Shown here one piece after another: positions 9,611 to 17,744 of a stretch of 64,000 nt of DNA. The first letter of the stretch is position 1; each line of letters begins with the position of its first letter. The stretch comes from CAWDYA01 sp963806495 (GTDB lineage Bacteria; Acidobacteriota; Polarisedimenticolia; JACPZX01; DASXTC01): the NCBI GenBank assembly GCA_963806495.1, contig CAWDYA010000011.1, forward strand, positions 310,001 through 374,000, read 5' to 3'. The translations under genes and the position numbers were made by a program. Under the pieces are notes generated by a model, which saw only the letters and a list, made by a program, of their open reading frames with translations, made no database searches and was not told where the DNA came from.

Positions 9611-10806
9611 AAAAACTCTCCGTGAAGGACCTCGATGTCTCGGGCAGGCGCGTGTTCGTCCGGGTGGACTACAACGTCCCGCTTTCGAAGGGCGGCTCGG
9701 CGGTCCGGGTGACCGACGACCGGAGGATCACCGAGAGCCTTCCGACGCTGAAGACGATCCTCGACGGAGGCGGCTCGGTGGTGGCCGCCTCCCACCTCGG
9801 CCGCCCCAAAGGCAAGAACGATCCGTCGCAATCGTTGCGGCCGGTGGCCCGCAGGCTGTCCGAGCTGCTCGGCCGGCAGGTCGCCTTTGCGGAGGACTGC
9901 GTCGGCGAGGCCGCCGAATCGAAGGCGAAGGCGCTTCCCACGGGCGGGGTGCTGCTGCTGGAGAATCTCCGGTTTCACAAGGAGGAGACCGAGGACGACG
10001 CCGGTTTCGCCGGGCAGCTCGCGAAGCTTGCCGACCGGTATGTGAACGACGCCTTCGGGTCGGCCCATCGGGCGCACGCCTCGGTCCACGCGATCGCCAG
10101 ATGCTTCGATCGCGCCGCCGCCGGCCTTCTGATGGACAAGGAGATCGGGCAGCTCTCACGGCTGCTCACCTCCCCCGGCCGCCCGTTCGTGGTGGTCGTG
10201 GGCGGCGCGAAGATCGGCGACAAGCTGGATCTGATGGAGCATCTCATCGAGCGGTGCAACGCGCTGGTCATCGGCGGCGCCATGGCCTTCACCTTCCTCA
10301 AGGCGCTCGGCCACGAGGTGGGCGACTCGCTCGTGGACCCGGACCGGGAGATGGAGGCGCGCGATCTGATGACCCTGGCCGCGGTGAAGGGGGTCTCGCT
10401 GCTGCTGCCGGAGGACCACATGGAGGCGAAGACCGGCAGCGGCGAGAAGGGACGCCCCACCTCGGGCCCCGCGGTGTCGCCGGGATATCAGGGGCTCGAC
10501 ATCGGCCCGAGGACGGTGGCCGCGTTCTCGGCGCAGATCAAGGAGGCACGCACGGTGCTCTGGAACGGCCCGATGGGCAAGTTCGAGGAGCCGGGCTTCT
10601 CGGCGGGCACCGAGGCGGTCGCGCGGGCCATCGCCCACTCGGGGGCCTTCTCGGTCGTCGGCGGCGGGGACTCCTCGGCAGCCATAAAGAAGATAGGAAT
10701 GGAGTCGGCGTTCTCCCACATCTCCACGGGCGGCGGCGCCTCCCTCGAGTTTCTTTCCGGCAAGACGCTTCCCGGCGTGGCCGTTCTGACGGACGTGCTG
10801 GCGTGA
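9607..10806 (+). CDS. pgk: phosphoglycerate kinase
   Basis: Transfers the acyl phosphate of 1,3-bisphosphoglycerate to ADP in glycolysis, or the reverse in gluconeogenesis. The 399-residue length is typical. Family blocks are Val-Phe-Val-Arg-Val-Asp-Tyr-Asn-Val-Pro near residue 16, Ser-His-Leu-Gly-Arg-Pro-Lys-Gly, Glu-Asn-Leu-Arg-Phe-His-Lys-Glu-Glu, Val-Gly-Gly-Ala-Lys-Ile and the C-terminal Gly-Gly-Gly-Asp-Ser-Ser-Ala-Ala nucleotide loop. It overlaps the HEAT gene by 4 bases and tpiA by 4 bases (GTGA), so the three are co-translated. gapA is not adjacent here. Confidence 0.97.
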   Translation: MKKLSVKDLDVSGRRVFVRVDYNVPLSKGGSAVRVTDDRRITESLPTLKTILDGGGSVVAASHLGRPKGKNDPSQSLRPVARRLSELLGRQVAFAEDCVGEAAESKAKALPTGGVLLLENLRFHKEETEDDAGFAGQLAKLADRYVNDAFGSAHRAHASVHAIARCFDRAAAGLLMDKEIGQLSRLLTSPGRPFVVVVGGAKIGDKLDLMEHLIERCNALVIGGAMAFTFLKALGHEVGDSLVDPDREMEARDLMTLAAVKGVSLLLPEDHMEAKTGSGEKGRPTSGPAVSPGYQGLDIGPRTVAAFSAQIKEARTVLWNGPMGKFEEPGFSAGTEAVARAIAHSGAFSVVGGGDSSAAIKKIGMESAFSHISTGGGASLEFLSGKTLPGVAVLTDVLA

Positions 10807-11600
10807 TCGACCCCGTCGTCGTCGGCAACTGGAAGATGTTCAAGACCCCGTCGGAGACCGAGGCGCTGCTGTCCGAGCTGGTGGCGCCGCTGCGCGAGCA
10901 GGTGGCCCAGGGCGGCAGGGTGGAGGTGGTGCTCGCGCCGCCCTTCACGTCGCTGCCGATGGCCGCGCGGATGCTGTCCGGCACGGGGGTGGCGCTGTCG
11001 GCACAGGACTGCCACTGGAGCGAGGAGGGGCCGTTCACCGGGGAGATCTCGCCGCGGATGCTGGCCGAGATCGGCTGCCGGTTCGTGATCCTGGGCCATT
11101 CCGAGCGGCGCGAGCATTTCGGCGAGACGAACCACCGGGTGAACCTCAAGGCGAAGCTGGCGCTGTTCTGGGGGCTCACCCCGATCATCTGCGTCGGAGA
11201 GAAGCGCGACGAGCGCGACTCGGGGCGCGCCGAGGAGGTGGTGCGCCGGCAGGTGCAGCGGTGCCTCGACGAACTGACCCTCGACCCGAAGCAGCGTCTC
11301 GCGATGGCATACGAGCCGGTCTGGGCGATCGGGTCGGGCCACACCCCTTCACCGCAGGAGGTACGGTCGGTGCACCGCGTGATCCGCGCCGAGCTGGAGG
11401 GGATCTATGGCCAGGCGAAGGGCGGCGATCTCCCGATTCTGTATGGAGGGAGCATCAAGCCGTCCAACATCGGGCCGATGATGGCGCTGGACGTCGTGGA
11501 CGGTGTCCTCGTGGGCGGGGCCAGTCTCGAGGCGTCGAGCTTCGTGCCGATCGTCGAGCACGCGCGCCGCTCGGGGCCCCAGGGCAGAGGGGGCGTCTGA
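10803..11600 (+). CDS. tpiA: triose-phosphate isomerase
   Basis: Interconverts dihydroxyacetone phosphate and glyceraldehyde 3-phosphate. The 265-residue TIM barrel has Lys11 in Gly-Asn-Trp-Lys-Met, His99 in Gly-His-Ser-Glu-Arg-Arg, Glu171 in Ala-Tyr-Glu-Pro-Val-Trp-Ala-Ile-Gly-Ser-Gly and the phosphate loop Tyr-Gly-Gly-Ser-Ile-Lys. The start is a GTG at 10803 overlapping the pgk stop; the frame stays open upstream inside pgk, but that part is not coding. It shares the operon with pgk. Its product supplies the DHAP used by GpsA (47203). Confidence 0.97.
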   Translation: MIDPVVVGNWKMFKTPSETEALLSELVAPLREQVAQGGRVEVVLAPPFTSLPMAARMLSGTGVALSAQDCHWSEEGPFTGEISPRMLAEIGCRFVILGHSERREHFGETNHRVNLKAKLALFWGLTPIICVGEKRDERDSGRAEEVVRRQVQRCLDELTLDPKQRLAMAYEPVWAIGSGHTPSPQEVRSVHRVIRAELEGIYGQAKGGDLPILYGGSIKPSNIGPMMALDVVDGVLVGGASLEASSFVPIVEHARRSGPQGRGGV

Positions 11601-11647
11601 CCGCCGCCGGGGCCCCCGGGCCCTTATGGCGGGATCACGGGGGGCTG

Positions 11648-11656
11648 TGCTATATT
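11648..11656 (+). promoter_or_regulatory. possible extended -10 promoter of secG
   Basis: TGC followed by TATATT (11651-11656) forms a TGn-extended -10 element without a good -35. The start would be near 11663, 25 bases before the secG ATG, leaving a GGAG ribosome-binding site in the leader. Confidence 0.4.
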
Positions 11657-11687
11657 CGGCCCCTCAAATGACACTTGGAGAGTCCCG

Positions 11688-12029
11688 ATGATCGTCCTGC
11701 TGACCGTTCTGCACCTTCTCGTCTGCGTCTTTCTGATCCTCGTCGTGCTGCTTCAGACGGGAAAGGGCGCGGATCTCGCCGGCGCGTTCGGCGGCAGCAG
11801 CCAGACGGCTTTCGGCGCCCGTGGCGCCACGACGCTGCTGCAGAAGCTGACCACCGGATCCGCCATCCTCTTCATGCTCACGTCCTTCACGCTGGCGCTG
11901 ATGGCGAACCGCGGCTCGAGCTCCGTCGTGTCCGACGAGCCGGTCCAGCAGTCGGCTCCCGCGGCGCCGGCTCCGGCTCCGGCGCAGCCGCCGGCCGATC
12001 AGACACCTCCCCCGGATCCCCAGCAGTAG
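11688..12029 (+). CDS. secG: preprotein translocase subunit SecG
   Basis: Accessory inner-membrane subunit of the SecYEG protein-export channel. Two hydrophobic helices (about residues 3-22 and 55-75) flank the conserved Gly-Lys-Gly-Ala-Asp loop and the Phe-Gly-Gly-Ser-Ser-Gln-Thr-Ala-Phe-Gly-Ala-Arg-Gly segment. The tail from residue 88 is low-complexity Ala/Pro, as in many SecG proteins. A GGAG is visible before the ATG. The order tpiA-secG-tRNA-Leu is a common conserved bacterial arrangement, which supports the call. Confidence 0.95.
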   Translation: MIVLLTVLHLLVCVFLILVVLLQTGKGADLAGAFGGSSQTAFGARGATTLLQKLTTGSAILFMLTSFTLALMANRGSSSVVSDEPVQQSAPAAPAPAPAQPPADQTPPPDPQQ

Positions 12030-12048
12030 GAGCCGGGCGTCAGGCAGT

Positions 12049-12133
12049 GCCGAAGTGGTGGAATTGGCAGACACACCATCTTGAGGGGGTGGCGCCGCGA
12101 GGCATGCGGGTTCGAATCCCGCCTTCGGCACCA
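12049..12133 (+). tRNA. tRNA-Leu (anticodon GAG)
   Basis: Class II tRNA of 85 bases including an encoded CCA. The acceptor stem GCCGAAG pairs with CTTCGGC. The anticodon stem CCATC/GGTGG carries loop TTGAGGG with anticodon GAG (reads CUC/CUU). A long variable arm with a GCC/GGC stem and a T arm GCGGG-TTCGAAT-CCCGC complete the fold. It lies 19 bases after secG, the common location for tRNA-Leu. Confidence 0.96.
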
Positions 12134-12159
12134 TAAATTCCACCGGGAGACGAGAACCG

Positions 12160-12399
12160 ATGCCCACACTGACATGCTGCCGCTGCAGCCAGTCGAAGGC
12201 GGCGATGGACGCGCCGCCGTTTCGCGGTGCGCTCGGGCAGCGGATTCACGACAGCGTCTGCGCCGACTGCTGGGCCGAATGGCGGGACATGCAGACGAAG
12301 ATCATCAACGAGTACCGGCTGAGCCTCGGAAACCCGAAGAGCCAGGAGATGCTCGATCGGGAGATGAAGACCTTCCTCAACCTGCCCGACCCGGCCTGA
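12160..12399 (+). CDS. YggX/Fe(2+)-trafficking-like protein with CxxC zinc knuckles
   Basis: 79-residue protein whose C-terminal two thirds match the YggX oxidative-damage-protection family: Leu25-Gly-Gln-Arg-Ile-His-Asp, then Trp38-Ala-Glu-Trp, Gln-Thr-Lys-Ile-Ile-Asn-Glu-Tyr-Arg-Leu and Met-Lys-Thr-Phe-Leu. YggX is linked in enterobacteria to protection of Fe-S enzymes. Unlike YggX, this copy has two CxxC pairs, Cys6/Cys9 and Cys34/Cys37, which look like a zinc ribbon or iron site. A GGGAGA precedes the ATG. It sits between tRNA-Leu and the convergent ilvA. The family assignment is by eye; the metal is an inference. Confidence 0.78.
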   Translation: MPTLTCCRCSQSKAAMDAPPFRGALGQRIHDSVCADCWAEWRDMQTKIINEYRLSLGNPKSQEMLDREMKTFLNLPDPA

Positions 12400-12405
12400 G
12401 ACCTC

Positions 12406-13671
12406 CTACCGCGCCACGCGGTAGCCTTCTCCTTCGAGCGACCTGACGATCTCCGCCGCGTGCGCGGCGTTGCGCGTCTCGACGAGCAGCTCGACCTCGA
12501 CCTTGCCCATCGGCACGCGCCAGCCCGCGCGGTTGTGCCTCACGTCCAGCACGTTGATCCGCCGCTCGGCGAGGTGGTGGAGGATACCGAACAGCCGGCC
12601 CGGCTTGTCGGGGATCTGGCATCGCAGCACGAGGTACCGGCCCGCGCGGGACAGCCCCTGGTCGACGACCCGGGCCATCATGTTGAGATCGATGTTGCCG
12701 CCCGAGATCACCGCGCAGACCCTGGTGAGCTTCGCCGGGATGCGCCCGGACAGCAGCGCCGCCACACCGACCGCGCCGGCCCCTTCGGCTACCAGCTTCG
12801 TCTCCTCCATCAGACGCACGATCGCCTCGGCGATCTCCTCCTCGGTTACGTCCACCATCTCGTCGACGTAGCCGCGGATGATCGGCATCGTGACCGAGCT
12901 GGCGCTCTTGAAGCGGATCGCGTCGGCGATGGTCTCGGCCGCCTTGAGACGCGGGGGCCGGCTTCCCTTCGGCGCGTTGAAGGCCGCGACGGCGGGCGCT
13001 GCCGTACGCGCCTGCACACCGATCACGACGATAGACGGGGCGAGCGCCTTGAGAGCCAGCGCGATCCCGGAGATCAGGCCGCCGCCTCCCACCGGCACGA
13101 TCACCGCCTGCAGATCCGGGCGCTGGTCGAGGATCTCCAGGCCGATCGTCCCCTGCCCGGCGATCACGTGACGGTCTTCGTAGGCGTGCACCAGGGTGAG
13201 GCCGCGCTTCGTCCCGAGGTCGCGCGCCTTCTCGAACGCGTCCTCGAACGAGGCGCCGTGGAGGATGACCTCCGCCTTGAGGGCGCGGGTCCGCTCCACC
13301 TTGATGAGCGGCGTCTCCTCCGGCATGACGATCGTCGACGGCAGGCCCGCGAGCCCGGCGGCCATCGCGACCCCCTGAGCGTGATTGCCGGCCGACGCCG
13401 CGATGACGCCGGGACAGCCCTCGAGACGCGAGATGCGATTGTAGGCGCCGCGGATCTTGAACGACCCGGTCGCCTGCAGGTTCTCGGCCTTGAGCCAGAG
13501 CTTTCTGCCGGCGGCTATCGATGCGCGCACCCGTGCGCGGCCCGTCCGAATGACGGGCACCTGCAGCAGCGGCGTCGGTGGCATCAGCGGCGCCAGCGTC
13601 CTGCGTGCATCCTCGATCTCCGCGAAGGTCGGGGCGCCCTTGTCTCGCGCCGGTTTCGTCCTTGCGCTCAT
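12406..13671 (-). CDS. ilvA: threonine ammonia-lyase with ACT domain
   Basis: PLP enzyme that deaminates L-threonine to 2-oxobutanoate, the first step to isoleucine. The 421-residue product has Lys72 in Gly-Ser-Phe-Lys-Ile-Arg-Gly-Ala-Tyr-Asn (Schiff base), Ser-Ala-Gly-Asn-His-Ala-Gln-Gly and the Gly-rich phosphate loop Val-Gly-Gly-Gly-Gly-Leu-Ile-Ser-Gly. The C-terminal 75-80 residues form one ACT domain. One ACT domain rather than two makes a catabolic TdcB-like or Bacillus-type IlvA role possible. The start overlaps the mutY stop (ATGA). Cytoplasmic. Confidence 0.94.
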   Translation of the reverse strand: MSARTKPARDKGAPTFAEIEDARRTLAPLMPPTPLLQVPVIRTGRARVRASIAAGRKLWLKAENLQATGSFKIRGAYNRISRLEGCPGVIAASAGNHAQGVAMAAGLAGLPSTIVMPEETPLIKVERTRALKAEVILHGASFEDAFEKARDLGTKRGLTLVHAYEDRHVIAGQGTIGLEILDQRPDLQAVIVPVGGGGLISGIALALKALAPSIVVIGVQARTAAPAVAAFNAPKGSRPPRLKAAETIADAIRFKSASSVTMPIIRGYVDEMVDVTEEEIAEAIVRLMEETKLVAEGAGAVGVAALLSGRIPAKLTRVCAVISGGNIDLNMMARVVDQGLSRAGRYLVLRCQIPDKPGRLFGILHHLAERRINVLDVRHNRAGWRVPMGKVEVELLVETRNAAHAAEIVRSLEGEGYRVAR

Positions 13672-14855
13672 GCCGGACTCCTCGAAAGCAGCCGCGCAAT
13701 CTTACGGGCCGTCGCCGTCATCGCCATGCCTTCCGCCCCCGAGACGATCGACTGAAGATCCACCCACCGTGCGACCCGCTCGGCCGGCGGCGGTATCGGC
13801 GCTGCGAGCCGGTATCCCGGCCCGCGCGGCTCGGACACGGCCGGCGCAGGGCCGGCGCGCCGCGCCCCGCGCGAGACCGCCGCCTCGTAGACGGAGATCT
13901 CCATCCGGTGGCGCGTGATCGTGTGACGCACGCGCCCCACCTCGCCCTTCACCACCCCGCCGAGCTGGTCCGCCATCGCCTCGGCGAGCCTCGGGCCGTC
14001 GGCGCCGCCCATCATCGGAAACTCCCACATGCCCGGCATCAGCGTCCCCTCGCCGCGGCGCAACAGCAGACAGCGTCTGCTTCGTGCCGCCCGGCGCACC
14101 ACGGCCACCGCCGTGAGCGCCACTCGCACCGTATCCTTCTTGGCGGGGCGCCCCGGGATCGACTCCTGCCGCCCGCCCCTACGCGCGGTGCAGTGGCGCC
14201 GCACGGGGCATACACCGCATCGCGGCGCGCGCGGTGTGCAGATCGTCGCCCCGAGATCCATCAACGACTGCACGAAGGCCGACGTGCGGCCGGCGGGCAT
14301 CATCCGCATCAGACGCTCCTGCACGGCGGCCCGGGTGGCCGCCCGCGCCGTGTCGCCTTCGATCCCGCCGAGCCGCGTCACCACCCTCATGATGTTGCCG
14401 TCGATCGCGGGGGCCGGGATGCCGAACCCTATGCTGAGGACGGCACCCGCGGTGTAGTCGCCGATGCCGGGCAGGGCCAGGAGCGCCCTCCGGTCGGCCG
14501 GCACCTCCCCGCCGTGCTCCAGCTCGATGCGGCGCGCCGCCTCGAGCAGGTTGCGGGCCCGGTGGTAGTAGCCGAGCCCCGACCAGAGCGCCAGGACGTT
14601 CTCCTCCCGCGCGCGCGCCAGCGACCGCACGGTCGGATAGCGCGCCACGAACCGCTCGAAGTACGGCCCCGCCGTCGCCACCGTGGTCTGCTGGAGCATC
14701 ACTTCGGAGATCCAGACCCTGTACGGCGTCGGGTCACGGCGCCACGGGAGGTCTCGCGCGGTGGCCGCGTACCACCGCAGAAGGGCTGCGGCGGGGCCGC
14801 GGGGGGCGGCCGGGCGACGTAAAAGCGCGGGCGGTGCGGGGTGTCGGCCGGACAT
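13668..14855 (-). CDS. mutY: A/G-specific adenine glycosylase MutY
   Basis: Removes adenine mispaired with 8-oxoguanine in base excision repair. The 395-residue product has Glu51 in Ser-Glu-Val-Met-Leu-Gln-Gln-Thr, the helix-hairpin-helix Leu-Pro-Gly-Ile-Gly-Asp-Tyr-Thr, catalytic Asp152 in Ala-Ile-Asp-Gly-Asn and the [4Fe-4S] cysteines 206, 213, 216 and 222. A NUDIX-like C-terminal domain (about 235-385) recognises 8-oxoG. There is no Shine-Dalgarno; TATCAT (14867-14862) lies 6 bases before the ATG, so the transcript may be leaderless. It is co-transcribed with ilvA. Confidence 0.95.
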   Translation of the reverse strand: MSGRHPAPPALLRRPAAPRGPAAALLRWYAATARDLPWRRDPTPYRVWISEVMLQQTTVATAGPYFERFVARYPTVRSLARAREENVLALWSGLGYYHRARNLLEAARRIELEHGGEVPADRRALLALPGIGDYTAGAVLSIGFGIPAPAIDGNIMRVVTRLGGIEGDTARAATRAAVQERLMRMMPAGRTSAFVQSLMDLGATICTPRAPRCGVCPVRRHCTARRGGRQESIPGRPAKKDTVRVALTAVAVVRRAARSRRCLLLRRGEGTLMPGMWEFPMMGGADGPRLAEAMADQLGGVVKGEVGRVRHTITRHRMEISVYEAAVSRGARRAGPAPAVSEPRGPGYRLAAPIPPPAERVARWVDLQSIVSGAEGMAMTATARKIARLLSRSPA

Positions 14856-14889
14856 GCCCGCATGATAACGGAATTCCGGCCCTCCTGCG

Positions 14890-14920
14890 TTGACACGCCC
14901 GGCGGGGGATCCCTGAGAAT
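14890..14920 (+). promoter_or_regulatory. possible leaderless promoter of the LeuA-like gene
   Basis: TTGACA (14890-14895) and GAGAAT (14915-14920) with a 19-base spacer. The -10 ends 6 bases before the ATG at 14927, so the start would fall on or next to the A of the start codon. The divergent mutY has the same arrangement. Confidence 0.4.
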
Positions 14921-14926
14921 CGACCC

Positions 14927-16177
14927 ATGAACAAAGCCCCCGGAAACCACTCCGACCTGGTATACGACTGGAACGCGGTCGGCAACCCCTTCCGACCCAC
15001 CCGCCGGATCGAGCTGGACGACGAGACGCTCAGAGACGGCCTGCAGGGTCCGTCGGTGACCGATCCGCCCATCGACATGAAGGTAAAGATCCTGCACGCG
15101 ATGGACGCGCTCGGAATCGATACGGCCGACGTCGGGCTGCCCGGGGCCGGCCCGCGAGCCGTGGAGGACGTCACCGCCCTGTGCCGCGAGATCGTCAGGG
15201 CGAAGATGAAGATCCGGCCCAACTGCGCCGCGCGCACCATGGTGCGCGACGTGGAGCCGATCGCGCGGATCTCGCAGGAGGTCGGCATCCCGATCGAGGC
15301 GTGCCTGTTCATCGGCTCGTCCGCCATCCGGCAGTTCACCGAGGACTGGACGGTGGAGACGCTGCTGCGCCACACGGAAGAATCGCTCACCTTCGCGGTC
15401 AAGGAAGGGCTGCCGGTGATGTACGTCACCGAGGACACGATCCGCGCGCGCCCCGAGACGATCCGCCGTCTGTACAGCACCGCGATCCGCTGCGGGGCGA
15501 GACGGGTGTGTCTCACCGACACGGTAGGGCATGCCACGCCCCAGGGGACCCGGAACCTGGTCACCTTCATCTCCGAGCTGGTGCAGGAGCTCGGCGCCGA
15601 CGTGAAGATCGACTGGCACGGGCACCGTGACCGCGGCATGGGGCTGATCAACCCGCTGGCGGCGATCGAGGCCGGCGCCGACCGGGTGCACGGATGCGCG
15701 CTCGGCATCGGCGAGCGGGCGGGCAACACGCCGATGGACCTGCTGCTGGTGAATCTCAAGTTGCTGGGCTGGATCGAGAGGGACCTCACCGGCCTGTACG
15801 AATACTGCCGTCTCGTCTCCGAGGGGTGCAGCTTTCCGATCCCGAGCAACTACCCGGTCGTGGGGAGCGACGCGTTCGAGACGGGCACCGGCGTTCACGC
15901 CGCCGCCGTGATCAAGGCGCTCAAGAAGCAGGACGCCTGGCTGGCCGACCGCGTGTACTCGGGCGTGCCCGCGTCCGATTTCGGGCTGAAGCAGCGGATT
16001 CGGGTGGGGCACATGTCGGGCCGGTCGAACGTGATCTTCTGGCTCGAGCAGCACGGCTTCCAGCCCAACGGCGACCTGGTCGACCGCCTGTTCGCCGCCG
16101 CCAAGCAGAGCAACCGGCTGCTCACCGACGAGGAGCTGATGGCGCTGGCGAAGGAAACCGCACCGGACGTCGCCTGA
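14927..16177 (+). CDS. LeuA/HMG-CoA-lyase family (DRE-TIM) enzyme
   Basis: Member of the metal-dependent acyl-CoA condensing/lyase superfamily. Residues Asp32-Glu-Thr-Leu-Arg36-Asp37-Gly-Leu-Gln carry the catalytic Arg/Asp pair. His231 and His233 in Trp-His-Gly-His-Arg-Asp-Arg-Gly bind the divalent metal. Gly260-Ile-Gly-Glu-Arg-Ala-Gly-Asn is the IPMS/homocitrate-synthase signature. At 416 residues it lacks the C-terminal LeuA allosteric domain. It may be a 2-isopropylmalate, homocitrate or citramalate synthase-like protein; the substrate cannot be fixed from sequence. The stop overlaps the dusB start (TGATG), so the two are co-translated. Confidence 0.85.
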   Translation: MNKAPGNHSDLVYDWNAVGNPFRPTRRIELDDETLRDGLQGPSVTDPPIDMKVKILHAMDALGIDTADVGLPGAGPRAVEDVTALCREIVRAKMKIRPNCAARTMVRDVEPIARISQEVGIPIEACLFIGSSAIRQFTEDWTVETLLRHTEESLTFAVKEGLPVMYVTEDTIRARPETIRRLYSTAIRCGARRVCLTDTVGHATPQGTRNLVTFISELVQELGADVKIDWHGHRDRGMGLINPLAAIEAGADRVHGCALGIGERAGNTPMDLLLVNLKLLGWIERDLTGLYEYCRLVSEGCSFPIPSNYPVVGSDAFETGTGVHAAAVIKALKKQDAWLADRVYSGVPASDFGLKQRIRVGHMSGRSNVIFWLEQHGFQPNGDLVDRLFAAAKQSNRLLTDEELMALAKETAPDVA

Positions 16178-17167
16178 TGCTGCGCTACGGCCCGATCCCG
16201 ATCGACCCGCCGTTGATCCTCGCGCCGATGGCCGGGATCACCGACCGCCACTTCCGCAAGCTGCTCAAGCGGGTCGGCGGCGTGGGTCTCGTGTCGATGG
16301 AGTTCATCAGCAGCGAGGGGATCACCCGCCGCAACACGCGCACCCTCAACATGATGGCGTTCGCGCGCGAGGAGCGGCCGCTGGCAATCCAGATCTACGG
16401 CTCGAAGGCGGACCGGATGGCCGAGGCCGCGAGCGTGGTGCAGGAGATCGGCGCCGACATCTGCGACATCAACATGGGGTGCCCCGCCAACAAGATTCTC
16501 AAGGGGTGCGCCGGCGCGGCGCTGATGGGCGACCTGAGGCTCGCGGAGAGGATCATCGCCGAGGCGCGACGCGGTGCTCACCATCCCGCTGACCGTCAAG
16601 TTCCGCGCCGGGCTCTCCGAGGACCGGCTGAACTACATCGAGCTGGGGAAGATCTGCGAGGCGAACGGGGTGCAGGCGGTGACGCTGCATCCGCGGACGG
16701 CGAAGCAGTTCTACACGGGCCGGGCCGACTGGGATCGCATCGCGCGTCTCAAGGAGGCGGTCTCGATTCCGGTGGTGGGCAACGGCGACGTCACGGCCCC
16801 CGAGCAGGCGCTCGAGATGATGAGGGCGACCGGCTGCGACGCGGTGATGGTGGGGCGGGGCTCGATGACCAACCCCTGGATCTTCCGGCAGGCCGCCGCA
16901 CTGATGGCAGGCGAGGAGCCGTACCGGCCGACGCTCGCCGACCGGCGCAATCTGATCCGCTTCCACTTCGAGCTGATGCGCGACGAGGAGGACGGCAAGG
17001 CCGCCCTGCACAAGATGCGCAAGTTCACCGGCTGGTACACGCACGGCCTGAGAAACGGCAAGGTGCTCCGCCAGAAGATCCAGTCGCTCACCTCGATCGA
17101 GTCGTTCTTCGAGGAGTTCGAGCGGTTCTTCGAGAATCTGGCCGCCGACCCTGTCGCGGTGGGCTGA
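16177..17167 (+). pseudogene. dusB: tRNA-dihydrouridine synthase (DusB-like), one frameshift
   Basis: FMN enzyme that reduces uridines in tRNA D-loops. The first part (16177 to about 16570) reads Leu-Ala-Pro-Met-Ala-Gly-Ile-Thr-Asp and Asn-Met-Gly-Cys-Pro-Ala-Asn-Lys (catalytic Cys). The second part (about 16572-17167), in the next frame, continues Leu-Thr-Ile-Pro-Leu-Thr-Val-Lys-Phe-Arg and the phosphate-binding Gly-Asn-Gly-Asp-Val and Gly-Arg-Gly-Ser-Met. Removing one base in the stretch gcgacgcggtg (about 16566-16575) joins them into a normal protein of about 330 residues. The defect may be a sequencing indel or a recent mutation; both halves look conserved. It overlaps the LeuA-like stop and lies 4 bases before the next gene. 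Confidence 0.85.
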
Positions 17168-17171
17168 GCCG

Positions 17172-17744
17172 ATGGCCTGGATCCGCGTCATCGGCGAGAA
17201 GGAGGCCGAGGGGCGGCTGAAGGAGGTGTACGACCGCTGCGCCGTCAACGGCCGCGTCGACAACATCCTGAAGATCCACGGCCTGCACCCGGAGTCGCTC
17301 GAAGCCCACCTGGCGGTCTACCGCGACATCATGTTCGGTCCCGGCCCGCTCAGCCGCGCCGAGCGGGAGATGGCGGCCGTGGTCGTCTCGATCGCCAACG
17401 ACTGCCACTACTGAATCGTGCATCATGCGGAGGGGCTCCGCAGGGCGGCACGACGGGAGGAGGGGCTCGGCGAGAAGATCGCCGAGGCGATCCGGGCCGA
17501 CTGGCGCTCGGCGCCGCTGAGCCCTCGGGCGCGCGCCATCTGCGAGTTCGCCGACCGGCTGGCGCGCGACCCGGGCGGCTCGCGGCGCGAGCACCTCGAG
17601 CCGTTGCGCGAGGCGGGTCTCGACGACCGGGCGATCCTGGACCTGGTGCAGGTGGTCGCCTACTACGCCTACGTCAACCGGATCGCCAGCGCGCTGGGCG
17701 TGCCGCTCGAGCCCGAGCGCGGCGGGCCGGCCGAGACGGATTGA
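17172..17744 (+). CDS. AhpD/carboxymuconolactone-decarboxylase-like protein, candidate selenoprotein (in-frame UGA)
   Basis: Peroxidase-related AhpD-fold protein of 190 residues if the TGA at 17412-17414 is read through. The frame continues without change to 17744. The family redox motif is Cys-x-Tyr-Cys-x-x-His-His. Here it reads Asn76-Asp-Cys78-His-Tyr80-UGA81-Ile-Val-His-His85-Ala-Glu-Gly, so the UGA sits exactly at the second active-site cysteine. The part after the UGA is normal family sequence: conserved helices and Val-Ala-Tyr-Tyr-Ala-Tyr-Val-Asn-Arg near the end. A 7-bp hairpin follows at 17426-17442, as expected for a bacterial SECIS. AhpD-like selenoproteins are known, so insertion of selenocysteine is plausible. 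A nonsense mutation or a TGC-to-TGA error is the alternative. selA/B/C/D are not in this window. Confidence 0.7.
17426..17442 (+). promoter_or_regulatory. candidate bacterial SECIS hairpin
   Basis: TGCGGAG-GGG-CTCCGCA folds into a perfect 7-bp stem with a GGG loop. The loop begins 19 bases after the UGA, within the usual 16-37 range, and starts with G as in bacterial SECIS elements recognised by SelB. Confidence 0.5.

Noticed and set aside
11601..11640. GGGGCCCCCGGGCCC run after tpiA as a terminator
   Set aside because: The pairing is only short GGG/CCC runs without a stable loop or a U-tract.
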